Assembly: GCA_022452145.1 (NCBI GenBank)
Contig: JAKURY010000005.1
Coordinates: 1 to 39,359, forward strand
Reading direction: 5' to 3'
Source: Acidimicrobiales bacterium
GTDB lineage: Bacteria > Actinomycetota > Acidimicrobiia > Acidimicrobiales > MedAcidi-G1
Length of the DNA: 39,359 bases
Made by a program: the position numbers and the translations under genes. Every line of letters starts with the position of its first letter. Within the stretch, counting starts at the first letter, position 1. The notes under the pieces were generated by a model. The model searched no databases. It was not told the DNA's origin and saw only the letters and a list, made by a program, of their open reading frames with translations. This document shows, piece after piece, positions 30,995 to 39,282 of the stretch.

Positions 30995-31930
30995 ATGGCC
31001 GTCGTGACCATGAAGCAGCTGCTCGAGGCGGGTGTCCACTTCGGACACCAGACCCGTCGTTGGGACCCGAGGATGAGGCGGTTCATCCACGGAGAGCGGT
31101 CGGGTATCTACATCATCGACCTCCAGCAGACCCTCGAGCGGATCGAGTCGTCGTACACGTTCGTACGCGACCTCGTCGCCGACGGTGGCAGGGTGCTCTT
31201 CGTCGGGACGAAGCGCCAGGCGCAGGACGCCATCCGCTCCTACGCCGAGAAGTGTGGCATGCCCTATGTGAACCAGCGGTGGCTGGGCGGCATGCTCACC
31301 AACTTCCAGACGATCTCCAAGCGGGTGTCCAAGATGCAGGAGTACCAGCGCATGCGCGACTCCGGCGAGTTCGAGGCCATGCCGAAGAAGGAGGCCCTCA
31401 TGCTGGGCCGCGAGCTGGAGAAGCTCGAGCGCAACCTGGGAGGCATCCAGGACATGGAGCGCCTGCCCGACGCCATCTTCGTGCTGGACACCGTGAAGGA
31501 GCACATCGCGGTCACCGAGGCCAACAAGCTGGGCATTCCGATTGTCGCCGTGGTCGACACCGACTGCAACCCGGACGTCATCCAGTACCTCATCCCCGGT
31601 AACGATGACGCCATCCGGTCCGGGCGCCTTCTCTGCCGGGTGGTCGCCGACGCAATCGAGGAGGGTCGATTCATCGTCAACTCCCGGAGTGGCGGCGATG
31701 AGGGCCCATCGCTGGATGCCGACGACCGCGCCGCCGAACAGGAACAGGCTCGTGCATCGGCGGCCGCTGAGGCCGCAGAGCGCGATGCCCGCGTCGCCGC
31801 CACCGTGGCCTCGCCTGTCGAGGAGGCTGCTGCGCCTGTCGGGGTCGAGGAGGCTGCTGCGCCTGTCGGGGTCGAGGAGGCTGCTGCGCCTGTCGACGTA
31901 GCAGTCACCACCGATGGTGAGCAGGCCTGA
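30995..31930 (+). CDS. rpsB: Ribosomal protein uS2 with repeated acidic tail
   Basis: A 311-residue S2. [50 protein letters not shown] and PDAIFVLDT are diagnostic, and the core ends near 230. The remaining about 80 residues are Ala/Glu-rich, including three copies of [10 protein letters not shown]2 binds the 30S near the anti-Shine-Dalgarno platform. ATG 30995 follows a GGGAGA Shine-Dalgarno. It is co-transcribed with tsf, 2 nt downstream. Regulation may involve the leader hairpin. Confidence 0.96.
   Translation: MAVVTMKQLLEAGVHFGHQTRRWDPRMRRFIHGERSGIYIIDLQQTLERIESSYTFVRDLVADGGRVLFVGTKRQAQDAIRSYAEKCGMPYVNQRWLGGMLTNFQTISKRVSKMQEYQRMRDSGEFEAMPKKEALMLGRELEKLERNLGGIQDMERLPDAIFVLDTVKEHIAVTEANKLGIPIVAVVDTDCNPDVIQYLIPGNDDAIRSGRLLCRVVADAIEEGRFIVNSRSGGDEGPSLDADDRAAEQEQARASAAAEAAERDARVAATVASPVEEAAAPVGVEEAAAPVGVEEAAAPVDVAVTTDGEQA
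31817..31897 (+). repeat. Three tandem 27-bp repeats in the 3' end of rpsB
   Basis: Units at 31817-31843, 31844-31870 and 31871-31897 begin GTCGAGGAGGCTGCTGCG; the first two are identical and the third differs only at its last bases. Each encodes VEEAAAPVG. The core GTCGAGGAGGCTG is shared with the rpsP repeats. Confidence 0.9.
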
Positions 31931-31932
31931 CT

Positions 31933-32724
31933 ATGGCAGACATCACCGCAAGGGAAGTGAAGGCGCTGCGAGACGCGACGGGCGCCGGGATGATGGACGC
32001 CAAGAATGCGCTCGTCGAGTGTGACGGCGACGCCGAGGCCGCATCGCAATTACTCAGGGAGAGGGGACTGGCCAAGGCCGCCACCCGGTCCGACCGCGAC
32101 AACGTGGAGGGGGCCGTGGGCCTCGTCTCCGACGGTCGTCGAGCCGCCCTCGTGCACCTCAAGTGCGAGACCGACTTCTCGGCCAAGTCCGAGGGCTTCC
32201 TGTCCCTCGTCGACGACCTGACCAACGCCGTGCTGGCCGAGGGCGTGGGTGCCGTCGAGGCCCGCACCGCGGCGATCGACGACCTTCGACTCTCCATCAA
32301 GGAGAACATCGAGGTGGGCCGGGTCGACCTGATCGAGGTCGCTGACGGCAACGCTCTCGACACCTACCTGCACGTCCAGGATGGCCGAGGCGTGAACGGG
32401 GTCGTGGTCGAGGGTTCCGGCGTCGACCAGGAGACCCTCCACCAGGTGGCCCTCCACATCGCCTTCGCCAAGCCGACGACCCTCACCCGTGGCGAGGTTT
32501 CGGCCGAGCTGGTGGAAGCCGAGCGGGCCGCCCTGTTCGAGATCACCAGGGCCGAGGGCAAGCCCGAGCAGGCCTGGGACAAGATCGTCGAGGGCCGTCT
32601 GACCGGTTGGTTCCGGGAGACCGTCCTGCTGGAGCAGGGGCTCCACGGTGACAAGACCTCGGTGGCCGACACGCTGAACGGCGGCAGCATCGAGAGGTTC
32701 ATCCAGGCCTACCTGGGGGCCTGA
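31933..32724 (+). CDS. tsf: Elongation factor Ts
   Basis: A 263-residue EF-Ts that regenerates EF-Tu-GTP. The UBA-like N-terminal domain ([19 protein letters not shown]) and the [12 protein letters not shown] core motif are clear, and the C-terminal helix and dimer region ([14 protein letters not shown]) are complete. It starts 2 nt after the rpsB stop and ends 1 nt before the pyrH GTG, so rpsB-tsf-pyrH form a tight unit. Confidence 0.97.
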   Translation: MADITAREVKALRDATGAGMMDAKNALVECDGDAEAASQLLRERGLAKAATRSDRDNVEGAVGLVSDGRRAALVHLKCETDFSAKSEGFLSLVDDLTNAVLAEGVGAVEARTAAIDDLRLSIKENIEVGRVDLIEVADGNALDTYLHVQDGRGVNGVVVEGSGVDQETLHQVALHIAFAKPTTLTRGEVSAELVEAERAALFEITRAEGKPEQAWDKIVEGRLTGWFRETVLLEQGLHGDKTSVADTLNGGSIERFIQAYLGA

Positions 32725-32725
32725 G

Positions 32726-33463
32726 GTGTCCGCCGACGACCGGATCCCAGCCCGTTGGGACCGCGTGGTCCTGAAGGTCTCCGGTGAGGCCTTCGCCGGC
32801 GAGGCCGGATACGGAATCGACGGAGAGATCGTTGGCCGGATCGCCAGGGACATAACCGATGTCCGCGGCGAGTTCGCGGTCGACATAGCGGTGGTGGTCG
32901 GAGGCGGCAACATCTGGCGTGGTATGTCCGGGGCGGGTGCGGGGATGGACCGGGCCCAGGCCGACTACATGGGCATGCTGGCCACCTCGATAAACGCACT
33001 GGCCCTCCAGGACACCCTGGAGCAGCTGGGGCAGCCCACCCGGGTCCAGTCGGCCATCCACATGGCCCAGATCGCCGAGCCGTACATCCGGCGTCGTGCC
33101 ATCCGGCACCTCGAGAAGGGCCGTGTGGTCATCTTCGCCGGTGGCACCGGCAACCCGTTCTTCACCACCGACACGGCCGCAGCGCTCAGGGCGATCGAGA
33201 TCGAGGCCGGTGTCGTGCTCAAGGGGACGCACTCCGGAACCGACGGGATCTACACGGCGGACCCGAAGCTCGATCCGGAGGCCACCAGGCTCGAACAGGT
33301 CTCCTACCTCGACGTGATCCAGAAGGGCCTGAAGGCAATGGATGCGACGGCCATCACGCTCTGCATGGACAACGACATGCCGATCGTCATGTTCGACCTC
33401 ATGGCCTCGGGTAACGTCCGGTCCATCCTCGCAGGAGAGTCGATCGGCACGTTGGTCACCTGA
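32726..33463 (+). CDS. pyrH: Uridylate kinase (UMP kinase)
   Basis: A 245-residue amino-acid-kinase-fold enzyme that phosphorylates UMP to [81 protein letters not shown] and [12 protein letters not shown] are family motifs. GTG 32726 follows tsf almost directly. It is part of the tsf-pyrH-frr order found widely in bacteria. Confidence 0.97.
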   Translation: MSADDRIPARWDRVVLKVSGEAFAGEAGYGIDGEIVGRIARDITDVRGEFAVDIAVVVGGGNIWRGMSGAGAGMDRAQADYMGMLATSINALALQDTLEQLGQPTRVQSAIHMAQIAEPYIRRRAIRHLEKGRVVIFAGGTGNPFFTTDTAAALRAIEIEAGVVLKGTHSGTDGIYTADPKLDPEATRLEQVSYLDVIQKGLKAMDATAITLCMDNDMPIVMFDLMASGNVRSILAGESIGTLVT

Positions 33464-33508
33464 TCCGGAGCCGACGGTGATCCTGCCGGACGACGGACGG
33501 AGCACGCT

Positions 33509-34072
33509 GTGAGCGACGAGATGATCCAGATGGTCCTCGACGAGGCCGCTGCGGCGATGTCGGAAGCTGTCACGCACGTCCGGCGCGAGTTCTCGACGGT
33601 GCGTACCGGGCGGGCCTCCTCGTCTTTGGTGGAAAAGATCATGGTGAACGCCTACGGAGTCGAGATGCGCCTTCAGGAACTTGTCAGCTTCTCCATCCCG
33701 GAGGCCCGCCAACTCTTGGTGACGCCACACGATCCGGCAAACGTGCCGGTAATCGAGAAGGCGATCATGGTCGCCGACCTGGGGCTGACGCCCGGCAACG
33801 ACGGGCGCAGCATCCGACTGAGCTTTCCGGAGCTGACCGAGGAACGCCGACGCGATCTGGTACGCATGGTGAACGGCATGGCCGAGGACGGAAGGAACCG
33901 GATGCGTGGATTGCGGCGGCACGCCCGCAAGGACCTCGACGAGTTGGAGGGTTCCGTGTCCGAGGACGACATCAAGTGGGCAGGCGACCGACTGGACGAG
34001 ATGATCCACGGTTTCGAGACCGATATCGACAAGGCCCGCTCGGCCAAGGAAGACGAACTGCTCGAGGTCTGA
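33509..34072 (+). CDS. frr: Ribosome recycling factor
   Basis: A 187-residue RRF, the usual 185. VRREFSTVRTGRASSSLVEKIMVNAYG starts the conserved domain I; PLTEERRRDLVRMVNGMAEDGRNRMRGLRR-type helices and the C-terminal helix (IDKARSAKEDELLEV) complete the three-helix bundle. It splits post-termination ribosomes with EF-G. GTG 33509 is 45 bp after pyrH. Confidence 0.96.
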   Translation: MSDEMIQMVLDEAAAAMSEAVTHVRREFSTVRTGRASSSLVEKIMVNAYGVEMRLQELVSFSIPEARQLLVTPHDPANVPVIEKAIMVADLGLTPGNDGRSIRLSFPELTEERRRDLVRMVNGMAEDGRNRMRGLRRHARKDLDELEGSVSEDDIKWAGDRLDEMIHGFETDIDKARSAKEDELLEV

Positions 34073-34109
34073 ACCGACGGCGGATAGCGACGGCGATAGG
34101 GGTGTCAGC

Positions 34110-35405
34110 GTGAACGAACAGCAGGGGAGGGGCCAGCAGGGCCACGAGTTCGAGGACATCCGGATCCTCGGGCTGGACTCGCCGGACGACGACGTCGAGC
34201 CCGGCCGTTCCGTCTTCGCCGGCGACTCACCGGGGGACGACCTGCCGCACTGGACCGAGCCACCTACCGGCGACGTGACGGGCGGGGGTCCCGTGGTTGA
34301 CGATCCGTGGGCCGGACTGGAGGGCACGCCACGCTGGTCCGACGATGTCCCCGAGGACCACGAGTCCCAGCAGCCGGTCGGCGACCACGTGGAGGCCGCC
34401 GCGGTGTTCTTCGACGACGGTCCACTCGGCTCTATGGGTGCCGCGGAGTTCGACCCGCCGCTGCTGCCGCCAGACGAGCCACTGCCCGACCCCGGCGGGG
34501 CCGACGAAGCGCCTCCTGGTCGGGCCTCCGAACCGGTGCCGCCTGCTCCGCCCCGCCCAGGTGGTGGTACGGGTTCGCGCGGTGGCGGCCGGGACCTTCC
34601 GCTCGCCATTGTCAGCGGGGTGGGCCTCGGGGCCCTGGCGCTGGTGGCGTTCAAGATCGGCGCCGGCGCCACGCTGGCCCTGACCACGTTGCTGCTGGTT
34701 ATGGCGGCCGCCGAGTTCTTCCTCGCGGTCCGCCGGTCCGGCTACCAGCCGGCCTCCCTGCTCGGCATCACCGCCGTGGCTGCGCTGAACCTGGGGGCCT
34801 ACTGGCGGTTTGAAGCCGCTGTGCCCCTCATCCTGGCCCTGACGGTGCTGTTCACGTTGTTCTGGTACCTGACGGGCGTCGACCGCCAGGCCCCGATGCT
34901 GAACGTGTCGGTGACCCTGTTCGGCGTCATCTACGTGGGCTTTCTCGGTTCCTTCATCGGCCTCATGCTCACCGACCCGAACGGGATCGGGATGCTGCTG
35001 GCCGCCGTGCTGTGCACGATCGGCTACGACACCGGAGGCCTCGTGGTCGGCGGGATGATAGGCCGGAACCCGCTGTCCGCCGTGAGCCCCAACAAGACGA
35101 TGGAGGGCCTCATCGGGGGCATGATCGCGGCCTTCGCCATGGCCATGCTCGTGGTGGGCCGAATCACACCGTTCGGCCAGGACCCCGGCGACCTGGGTTC
35201 GGCCTTCGTCCTGGGCCTAGTGGTAGCGCTGGCCGCTCCGGCGGGCGACCTGTGCGAGTCGATGATCAAGCGGGACCTCGGCATCAAGGACATGGGCAGG
35301 ATCCTTCCCGGCCATGGCGGGCTGATGGACCGCTTCGACGCATTGCTGTTTGTCCTGCCGGCCACGTACTACACCGCCAGACTGATGGACCTGTTCGCCG
35401 TCTGA
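34110..35405 (+). CDS. cdsA: Phosphatidate cytidylyltransferase with long acidic N-terminal extension
   Basis: A 431-residue CdsA, making CDP-diacylglycerol from phosphatidic acid and CTP in the membrane. About 160 N-terminal residues are acidic and Pro/Gly-rich (FEDIRILGLDSPDDD, DEPLPDPGGADEAPPG) with no hydrophobic helix. After that come seven or eight membrane helices, and the signature KRDLGIKDMGRILPGHGGLMDRFDALLF closes the protein. It starts at GTG 34110, 37 nt after frr; no later start in the extension is better supported. It takes the product of the PlsX pathway encoded earlier in the window. Confidence 0.93.
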   Translation: MNEQQGRGQQGHEFEDIRILGLDSPDDDVEPGRSVFAGDSPGDDLPHWTEPPTGDVTGGGPVVDDPWAGLEGTPRWSDDVPEDHESQQPVGDHVEAAAVFFDDGPLGSMGAAEFDPPLLPPDEPLPDPGGADEAPPGRASEPVPPAPPRPGGGTGSRGGGRDLPLAIVSGVGLGALALVAFKIGAGATLALTTLLLVMAAAEFFLAVRRSGYQPASLLGITAVAALNLGAYWRFEAAVPLILALTVLFTLFWYLTGVDRQAPMLNVSVTLFGVIYVGFLGSFIGLMLTDPNGIGMLLAAVLCTIGYDTGGLVVGGMIGRNPLSAVSPNKTMEGLIGGMIAAFAMAMLVVGRITPFGQDPGDLGSAFVLGLVVALAAPAGDLCESMIKRDLGIKDMGRILPGHGGLMDRFDALLFVLPATYYTARLMDLFAV

Positions 35406-35434
35406 CCCGTTTCCGCCTGCGGAGACCCCATCGG

Positions 35435-35440
35435 TAGGCT
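35435..35440 (+). promoter_or_regulatory. Probable -10 element (TAGGCT) for dxr
   Basis: TAGGCT followed by 6 nt and ATG 35447, in the 41-bp cdsA-dxr gap; no Shine-Dalgarno. Confidence 0.5.
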
Positions 35441-35446
35441 CGCTCC

Positions 35447-36604
35447 ATGCCCGCGACCTCGGTGGCCGTGCTCGGGTCGACCGGCTCGATCGGGACCCAG
35501 ACGCTCGACGTCGTGGCCGACCGACCCGACGAGTTCGACGTGGTGGCCATCGGCGCCGCACGGTCGGTCGGCATGCTGATCGAGCAGGCCTCCAGGTTCC
35601 GGCCCGAGGTGGTCGCCATCGCCGATGCCTCCCTGGCCGCCGAGGTGGTTGCAGGGGTACCGGACGGCACCGAGGTCCTGGCCGGCCCGGATGCGATGGC
35701 CGACGCCGCTGTCATCGCGGAGGTGGCCATCAACGGGGTGGTCGGCTTCGCAGGCCTCCCGGTCACCCTGGCGACCCTTGCCGCCGGGAAGCGCCTGGGT
35801 CTGGCCAACAAGGAGTCCCTGATCGCCGCAGGCCCGGTGGTCCAGCGGGCCCGGTCCACCCCGGGGGCCGAACTGCTGCCGGTCGACAGCGAGCACTGCG
35901 CCGTCCACCAGTGCCTGCGAGCCAACGACGTGGATGAACGGGTATCCCGCATCGTTCTGACGGCCTCCGGTGGGCCGTTCCGCGGTCGTTCGGCAGACGA
36001 GCTGGCGACCGTGACGGTGGAGGCGGCGCTGGACCATCCCACCTGGACCATGGGCCAGAAGGTCACCGTCGACTCGTCGACCCTGATGAACAAGGGCCTA
36101 GAGGTGATCGAGGCGCACGAGCTATTCGGGATCGACTACGACCGGATCGACGTGGTGGTCCACCCGCAGTCGATCGTCCACTCCATGGTGACCTTCTCGG
36201 ACGGGGCGACAATCGCCCAGCTGTCCAATCCCGACATGCGCCTCTGCATCGGCTACGCGTTGGCGTGGCCGGACCGCCTCGACGTGTCCTACGGGGAGAT
36301 CGACTGGTCCCGGTTGGACCGACTGGACTTCGAGCCGCCTGACCGGCAGGCCTTCCCATGCCTGGGCCTCGCCTTCACCGCCGGCCGGGAGGGCGAGACG
36401 GCTCCGGCATGGCTGAATGCCGCCAACGAGGTGGCGGTCGAGGCCTTCCTGGACGGAACGCTGTCCTGGGTCGGGATCTCCGAACTGCTGGCCGAGGCCC
36501 TGGATGCCTGGCCCGGCGACCGGGCCGATGACGTTGACGCCGTGCTGGACGTGGACCGTAGGGCCCGAGTCGCCGCCCGGGCCCTCGTCGTCGCCCGGGC
36601 CTGA
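35447..36604 (+). CDS. dxr: 1-deoxy-D-xylulose 5-phosphate reductoisomerase
   Basis: A 385-residue Dxr, the committed step of the MEP isoprenoid pathway (DXP plus NADPH to MEP). The NADPH-binding GSTGSIGTQTLDVV is at the N-terminus; VDSEHCAVHQCL holds the metal-binding Asp and Glu; LTASGGPFRG and QKVTVDSSTLMNKGLEVIEAHELF are the active-site loops, and HPQSIVHSMV the flexible region. It is 2 nt ahead of rseP, with ispG from the same pathway next. rlmN, commonly between cdsA and dxr in actinobacteria, is absent here. Confidence 0.97.
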   Translation: MPATSVAVLGSTGSIGTQTLDVVADRPDEFDVVAIGAARSVGMLIEQASRFRPEVVAIADASLAAEVVAGVPDGTEVLAGPDAMADAAVIAEVAINGVVGFAGLPVTLATLAAGKRLGLANKESLIAAGPVVQRARSTPGAELLPVDSEHCAVHQCLRANDVDERVSRIVLTASGGPFRGRSADELATVTVEAALDHPTWTMGQKVTVDSSTLMNKGLEVIEAHELFGIDYDRIDVVVHPQSIVHSMVTFSDGATIAQLSNPDMRLCIGYALAWPDRLDVSYGEIDWSRLDRLDFEPPDRQAFPCLGLAFTAGREGETAPAWLNAANEVAVEAFLDGTLSWVGISELLAEALDAWPGDRADDVDAVLDVDRRARVAARALVVARA

Positions 36605-36606
36605 CG

Positions 36607-37902
36607 GTGGCGGTCGACCTCAACGGCCCCGGGGCTTCCGGGCCGATCGTGCACAGCACGGGCGATGACCGCATCCGACTGCTCCTCCTCATCGGCGCCG
36701 TCGTGTCCTTCGGGCTCATCGGGGGCCTGTCGGGCCTGGTGGTGGTCTCCTCGATCGTCGTCATGCTGGTGCTCCACGAACTCGGACACTTCGTGGTGGC
36801 GCGCCTTGCCGGCATGCAGGTGACCGAGTTCTTCCTGGGGTTCGGGCCCCGCCTCTGGTCGGTGCGCCGAGGCGAGACCACCTACGGGTTGAAGGCCATT
36901 CCGGCTGGCGCCTACGTGCGGATCACCGGGATGAGCAGCCTCGACGTCGTCGACCCGGCCGTGGAGTACCGGACCTACCGGCAACAGTCCTACCCGAGGC
37001 GGATGGCGGTCGCCCTGGCGGGCTCCGCAACCCACTTCGCGGTGGCCCTCGCCCTTCTGTTCGTCGTCTACGTGGCGGTGGGGCGACCAGATCCCACGCG
37101 GTGGGTGGTCGGCGAGGTGGTGTCCGGCTCGGCCGCAGCGGCCGCCGACGTACACGTGGGAGACCGGATCGTGTCTGTGGACGGTGTGGAGACCCCGGGC
37201 TTCGAGGAGTTCGGGAGGGTGGTCCGTGGGCTTCCGGGTCAGGCGGTGGTCGTGGTCACGGAGCGGGAGGGCGATCGGTCGAAGCGCACGATGGTGCTCG
37301 GTGAGCGGCTGATGGTGGACGGCACGGACGCAGGGTTCTTCGGAGTGGGCCCCGATCGGCCCATGGAGACCCTCGGACCGGTCGATGCCGCCGCCGAGGC
37401 GTCGGCCCGCTTCGTCGACCTCGTGGGACTTTCCGTCGATGGCCTGGTCGGGTTCTTCACCCCGGATGGGCTGGCCTCGTTCTTCACGGGCGGGATCGGA
37501 TCCCCGGAGGCGCCGCACCCTGACGTGCCCGCGGGCGGATCCGGGCCGGGTCCGGTCGTCGAGACCGGCGCGGATCCGGCCGATGACGAGCGCCTGCTCT
37601 CGATCTACGGGGCGGCCCGCCTGGGAAGCGCCATGCTCGACGACGGCTGGTCGACCTACCTGTGGTTCCTGATCCTCATCAACGTCTTCATCGGCGTCTT
37701 CAACCTGGTACCGCTCCTGCCGCTCGACGGTGGCCACGTGGCCATCGCCACATATGAGCGGATCCGGTCGGTGGGCGGCCGTCGGTACACCGCCGATGCT
37801 GCGAAGTTGATTCCCCTCACCTGGGCGGTGGTGACCCTGTTGATCGCGGTGTTCGTCGTGGCCCTCTACCGCGACATCGTGGACCTGCCTGACTTCGGCT
37901 GA
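36607..37902 (+). CDS. rseP: RIP metalloprotease (site-2 protease), RseP/Rip1-like
   Basis: A 431-residue intramembrane zinc protease. The first active-site helix contains HELGH at 57-61, the second LDGGH at 373-377 with D374 as third ligand. A PDZ domain (about 160-220; VVSGSAAAAADVHVGDRIVSVDG) lies between them on the outer side, followed by a Pro/Gly/Asp-rich insert near 295-325. Homologues cleave anti-sigma factors and other small membrane proteins. An HtrA-type protease in the same window (22796) could act upstream in such a cascade, but no anti-sigma factor gene is visible. GTG 36607. Confidence 0.94.
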   Translation: MAVDLNGPGASGPIVHSTGDDRIRLLLLIGAVVSFGLIGGLSGLVVVSSIVVMLVLHELGHFVVARLAGMQVTEFFLGFGPRLWSVRRGETTYGLKAIPAGAYVRITGMSSLDVVDPAVEYRTYRQQSYPRRMAVALAGSATHFAVALALLFVVYVAVGRPDPTRWVVGEVVSGSAAAAADVHVGDRIVSVDGVETPGFEEFGRVVRGLPGQAVVVVTEREGDRSKRTMVLGERLMVDGTDAGFFGVGPDRPMETLGPVDAAAEASARFVDLVGLSVDGLVGFFTPDGLASFFTGGIGSPEAPHPDVPAGGSGPGPVVETGADPADDERLLSIYGAARLGSAMLDDGWSTYLWFLILINVFIGVFNLVPLLPLDGGHVAIATYERIRSVGGRRYTADAAKLIPLTWAVVTLLIAVFVVALYRDIVDLPDFG

Positions 37903-37935
37903 GCTGGCCTGCGACAGCGGTCAACCGGTCACCGA

Positions 37936-37941
37936 TAGCCT
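37936..37941 (+). promoter_or_regulatory. Probable -10 element (TAGCCT) for ispG
   Basis: TAGCCT followed by 7 nt and ATG 37949, in the 46-bp rseP-ispG gap; no Shine-Dalgarno. Confidence 0.5.
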
Positions 37942-37948
37942 CATTCCC

Positions 37949-39175
37949 ATGGAGGTCAAGGCAGCGATCGAGCGCCGGCCCACCCGTCAGGTGATGGTCG
38001 GAAGCGTGGCCGTCGGCGGCGACGCGCCGATCACGGTCCAGTCGATGACCGTCACCCGGACGGCAGACCACGAGGCGACCCTCCAGCAGATCTACGACCT
38101 GGCCATGGCCGGTGCCGACATCGTGCGTTGCACCTGCAACGAGATTGAGGCCGCCGAGGGACTGGCCCGGATCGTGCCCCGGTCGCCGGTCCCGATCGTG
38201 GCCGACATCCACCACCAGTACCGGATGGCCCTGGCGGCACTCGAGGCCGGCGTGCATTGCCTCCGCCTGAACCCGGGCAACATCCGCAAGCCCGAGCACA
38301 TCCGGGCCGTGGCCACAGAGGCACGCGACCGGGGCGTCCCGATCCGGATCGGCGTCAACGGCGGATCATTGCATCCGGACCTGTACGAGAAGCACGGTGG
38401 CCGGGTTACCCCCGAGGCGATGGTCGAGTCGGCCCTGGACGAGATTCGGTTCTTCGCCGATGTCGACTTCGACCTGATCAAGATCTCCGTGAAGGCCTCC
38501 AGCGTCCCGATCATGGTCGAGGCCTACAGGCAGCTGTCCGAGGTAACCGACTACCCGCTCCACCTCGGAGTCACCGAGGCCGGCCCCCCACCGGCGGGCC
38601 TCATCAAGTCGTCTGCCGGCATCGGGGCCCTGCTGTCGCAGGGCATCGGTGACACGATCAGGTACTCCCTGACCGCCGATCCGGTGGAGGAGGCCCGGGC
38701 CGGCCGGGCGCTGCTAGAGGCAATGGGCCTCCGGGAGCGCCGGAACGTCGACCTGATCGCCTGTCCCAGCTGTGGTCGGGCCGAGATCGACGTCGTGGCC
38801 GTGGCCGCCGACGCCATGGCCGCCTTCGCCGACCGGGAGATTCCACTCCAGGTGGCGGTCATGGGTTGTGTGGTGAACGGGCCCGGGGAGGCCCGCGACG
38901 CCGACCTCGGAATCGCTGCGGGAAACCGACGTGGCCATCTTTTCGTGAAGGGCCGGAACGCGGCGGTGGTGGCCGAGGACGAGATGGTCGACGCCCTGGT
39001 GGAGTGGGCCGAGTTGATCCACGCCGAGGGTGCTGAAGCGGCCCTGGCCCGGGTCGACACCGAGAAGGCGGCCCGCGAGGCTGAACGGGATCGCCTGCGG
39101 CTGTTGGTCGACCAGGGCGAGGATGTCAACGACGCCGGTACGCGGATCGAGCTCATCCGAAGGCACGCTGGCTGA
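37949..39175 (+). CDS. ispG: 4-hydroxy-3-methylbut-2-en-1-yl diphosphate synthase IspG
   Basis: A 408-residue IspG, converting MEcPP to HMBPP in the MEP pathway. The TIM-barrel half has VQSMTVTRTADHEATLQQI, DIVRCTCN, ADIHHQYRMALAALEAG and RLNPGNI. The cluster domain supplies C272 and C275 (CPSCGR) and C307 (MGCVVNGPGEA) for the 4Fe-4S cluster. A charged C-terminal helix of about 40 residues follows the fold. With dxr two genes upstream, it gives the window two MEP-pathway enzymes. Confidence 0.97.
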   Translation: MEVKAAIERRPTRQVMVGSVAVGGDAPITVQSMTVTRTADHEATLQQIYDLAMAGADIVRCTCNEIEAAEGLARIVPRSPVPIVADIHHQYRMALAALEAGVHCLRLNPGNIRKPEHIRAVATEARDRGVPIRIGVNGGSLHPDLYEKHGGRVTPEAMVESALDEIRFFADVDFDLIKISVKASSVPIMVEAYRQLSEVTDYPLHLGVTEAGPPPAGLIKSSAGIGALLSQGIGDTIRYSLTADPVEEARAGRALLEAMGLRERRNVDLIACPSCGRAEIDVVAVAADAMAAFADREIPLQVAVMGCVVNGPGEARDADLGIAAGNRRGHLFVKGRNAAVVAEDEMVDALVEWAELIHAEGAEAALARVDTEKAAREAERDRLRLLVDQGEDVNDAGTRIELIRRHAG

Positions 39176-39176
39176 C

Positions 39177-39221
39177 GGCGCCTGGCCGGCGGCGAATACG
39201 GCCACAGTTGGCGCCTGGCCG
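39177..39221 (+). repeat. 12-bp direct repeats after ispG
   Basis: GGCGCCTGGCCG occurs at 39177-39188 and again at 39210-39221, 33 bp apart start to start, about three helical turns. They lie between the ispG stop and the next promoter and could be an operator pair. Confidence 0.5.
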
Positions 39222-39267
39222 AAGATGGCGACGCGTCAAGCCCCTAGGCGGTGCCCTGGTCCGAAGG

Positions 39268-39273
39268 TATGCT
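39268..39273 (+). promoter_or_regulatory. Probable -10 element (TATGCT) at the right edge
   Basis: TATGCT followed by 9 nt and ATG 39283. It would drive the gene or leader that continues past the window. Confidence 0.45.
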
Positions 39274-39282
39274 CTTCGACGC

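Noticed and set aside
32699-34687. 662-codon minus-strand frame opposite pyrH, frr and cdsA
   Set aside because: No domain, and it spans three well-identified plus-strand genes.
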